Source of the DNA: Skeletonema tropicum
Taxonomy: Eukaryota; Bacillariophyta; Thalassiosirophyceae; Thalassiosirales; Thalassiosiraceae
Direction: 5' to 3'
Assembly: GCA_037178625.1 (NCBI GenBank)
Contig: CM074133.1
Coordinates: 2,046,001 to 2,110,000 of the forward strand
DNA length: 64,000 nt
Each line of letters opens with the position of its first letter. The first letter of the stretch is position 1. Position numbers and translations under genes: made by a program. Below, in pieces: positions 63,260-64,000 of this stretch. Below the pieces are notes generated by a model, which did no database searches, was not told where the DNA came from, and saw nothing but the letters and a program-made list of their open reading frames with translations.

Positions 63260-64000
63260 ATGACGGACGACGAGAAGAAGGATAGCACCACCGCCCCTCC
63301 CAAGGAGGACAGCACTACCCCCGCAAAGGAGGAGGGAGCCGCCGCTGAGGGTGCTTCTCCCGCCCCTGCCGCCGGAACTGCAACAAATGGCGAAGGTGCA
63401 GGTGGATCTGGATTCGGACCGGTGCCAGGCATGGCTGGAGCCAACCCAATGATGATGGGACAGTTCAATGGCCCCATGATGGGAAGTCAGCTCGCCAACA
63501 TGATGGGAGGCTTCTCCACCGGTGACAGCAACGCCCAATTGGCCGCTCAGGCCATGATGCGAAAGCGTCAGTTGGAAATGGCCGGGGACGACTTCGCACC
63601 CACCGTTGGTGCCAAGCGTGCCAAGGCTGAGGTGGAGAGCGCCGCTCTCAAGCAAGCCGTGGCAGATGCCTCAGCGTCTCCAAGCAACCTCCCTCAACAA
63701 GCCCCCATCCCACCTTCCAAGGAGGGGATCAAGTTCTACTCCCGTAACGACGTTCTTTGTGGTCGTGGAGGAGGGACAAATGTTCATCCTGGCAACCGTC
63801 GTTTCCGTGATCTTATCAATGCTAACCGCCGTGCCTACCTTAAAGCTCGCAAGAATGACAAGCCTGCGATCTCTCGCTCCATTGTCCGCACCATTCGTGA
63901 AATGAATGGGCGATTCCTCAAGAAGGATGAGAAGCAAGGCCTTTGGTTCGAAATTGGAGATGATGGCGCCCGTGAGAAGACCAGTCAAGCCCTGAGGCAG
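63260..64000 (+). CDS. DUF6824-domain protein, N-terminal part (runs off the right edge)
   Basis: ATG 63260 opens a frame that continues to the last base (247 codons). The N-terminus is Ala/Pro/Glu-rich, then Met/Gly-rich (GANPMMMGQFNGPMMG), then a basic patch (AMMRKRQ; GAKRAKAE) that may be a nuclear signal. The domain starts FYSRNDVLCGRGGGTNVHPG, then NRRFRDLINANRRAYLKARK, ISRSIVRTIREMNGRFLKKD and LWFEIGDDGAREKTSQALR. This is the canonical form of the diatom-expanded DUF6824 family. Function is not established. It differs from the 37050 gene in the more usual CGRGGG core. Confidence 0.93.
   Translation, partial: MTDDEKKDSTTAPPKEDSTTPAKEEGAAAEGASPAPAAGTATNGEGAGGSGFGPVPGMAGANPMMMGQFNGPMMGSQLANMMGGFSTGDSNAQLAAQAMMRKRQLEMAGDDFAPTVGAKRAKAEVESAALKQAVADASASPSNLPQQAPIPPSKEGIKFYSRNDVLCGRGGGTNVHPGNRRFRDLINANRRAYLKARKNDKPAISRSIVRTIREMNGRFLKKDEKQGLWFEIGDDGAREKTSQALRQ

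Overview
This window looks like nuclear DNA from a diatom, probably a centric (Thalassiosirales-like) one. The main reason is two genes (37050-37835 and 63260 to the end) with the NDV.CGRG / NDVIQGNG-type domain (DUF6824), which is greatly expanded in diatoms. Supporting signs are compact genes with few short GTAAGT...AG introns, divergent and convergent gene pairs, and Ty1/copia-type elements. The species cannot be named from the sequence alone.

Layout. 1-291 is the 3' end of a nucleoside deaminase gene. 531-2827 (-) is a six-exon GT60-type GlcNAc-transferase gene with a one-base frame break in a homopolymer. About 3640-9170 is a tandem array of about 29 copies of a 188-bp repeat, partly arranged as a three-monomer higher-order repeat, with decayed copies to about 9570. 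9983-13771 (+) is a six-exon multi-membrane-span class 3 lipase gene. An LTR retroelement (13790-20292) sits 18 bp after the lipase stop. Its two 173-bp LTRs are identical but its pol is badly decayed. 20509-21897 is a U-box-like/coiled-coil/zinc protein.

The central part is a dense block of housekeeping genes: SR-protein kinase (22024-25320 -), a small two-exon gene (25491-25789 +), DNA topoisomerase II in three exons (26068-30436 +), a CCZ1-like longin protein (31078-34044 +), a TMEM65-family membrane protein (34110-34925 -), a cystathionine gamma-synthase/lyase-type PLP enzyme (35131-36519 +) and a DUF6824 protein (37050-37835 -). 38-42.8 kb is gene-poor. It holds two TA-flanked inverted-repeat elements (38345-39999 and 40290-41029); the second carries a small Cys-rich zinc-finger ORF. 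A further 23-bp inverted repeat pair lies at 41043/42558.

Then come a sulfotransferase (42787-44205 -), the SDH assembly factor SDHAF1 (44591-44890 +), a membrane-anchored metzincin protease (45245-46981 -), a secreted GH19-like glycosidase with a hydrophobic C-terminal tail (47529-49172 +) and the histone chaperone HIRA (49260-53069 -). At 53701 starts the most unusual object: a copia-type element with a large gag-like ORF and a second ORF with hydrophobic segments, protease and integrase, but no reverse transcriptase. It is bounded by perfect 110-bp INVERTED repeats (53701-53810 / 59538-59647) instead of direct LTRs. A second candidate right end at 60127 is flanked by a 5-bp duplication (CCCAC). 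The window closes with a ZSWIM7/SWS1-like gene (61125-61997 +) and the start of a second DUF6824 gene (63260-64000 +).

The host genes are not an operon and mostly serve unrelated core functions (chromatin, splicing, membrane traffic, mitochondria, cell surface). The repeats and mobile elements fall in the spaces between them. All functional calls rest on reading motifs by eye; splice sites were chosen by GT/AG signals plus frame continuity.
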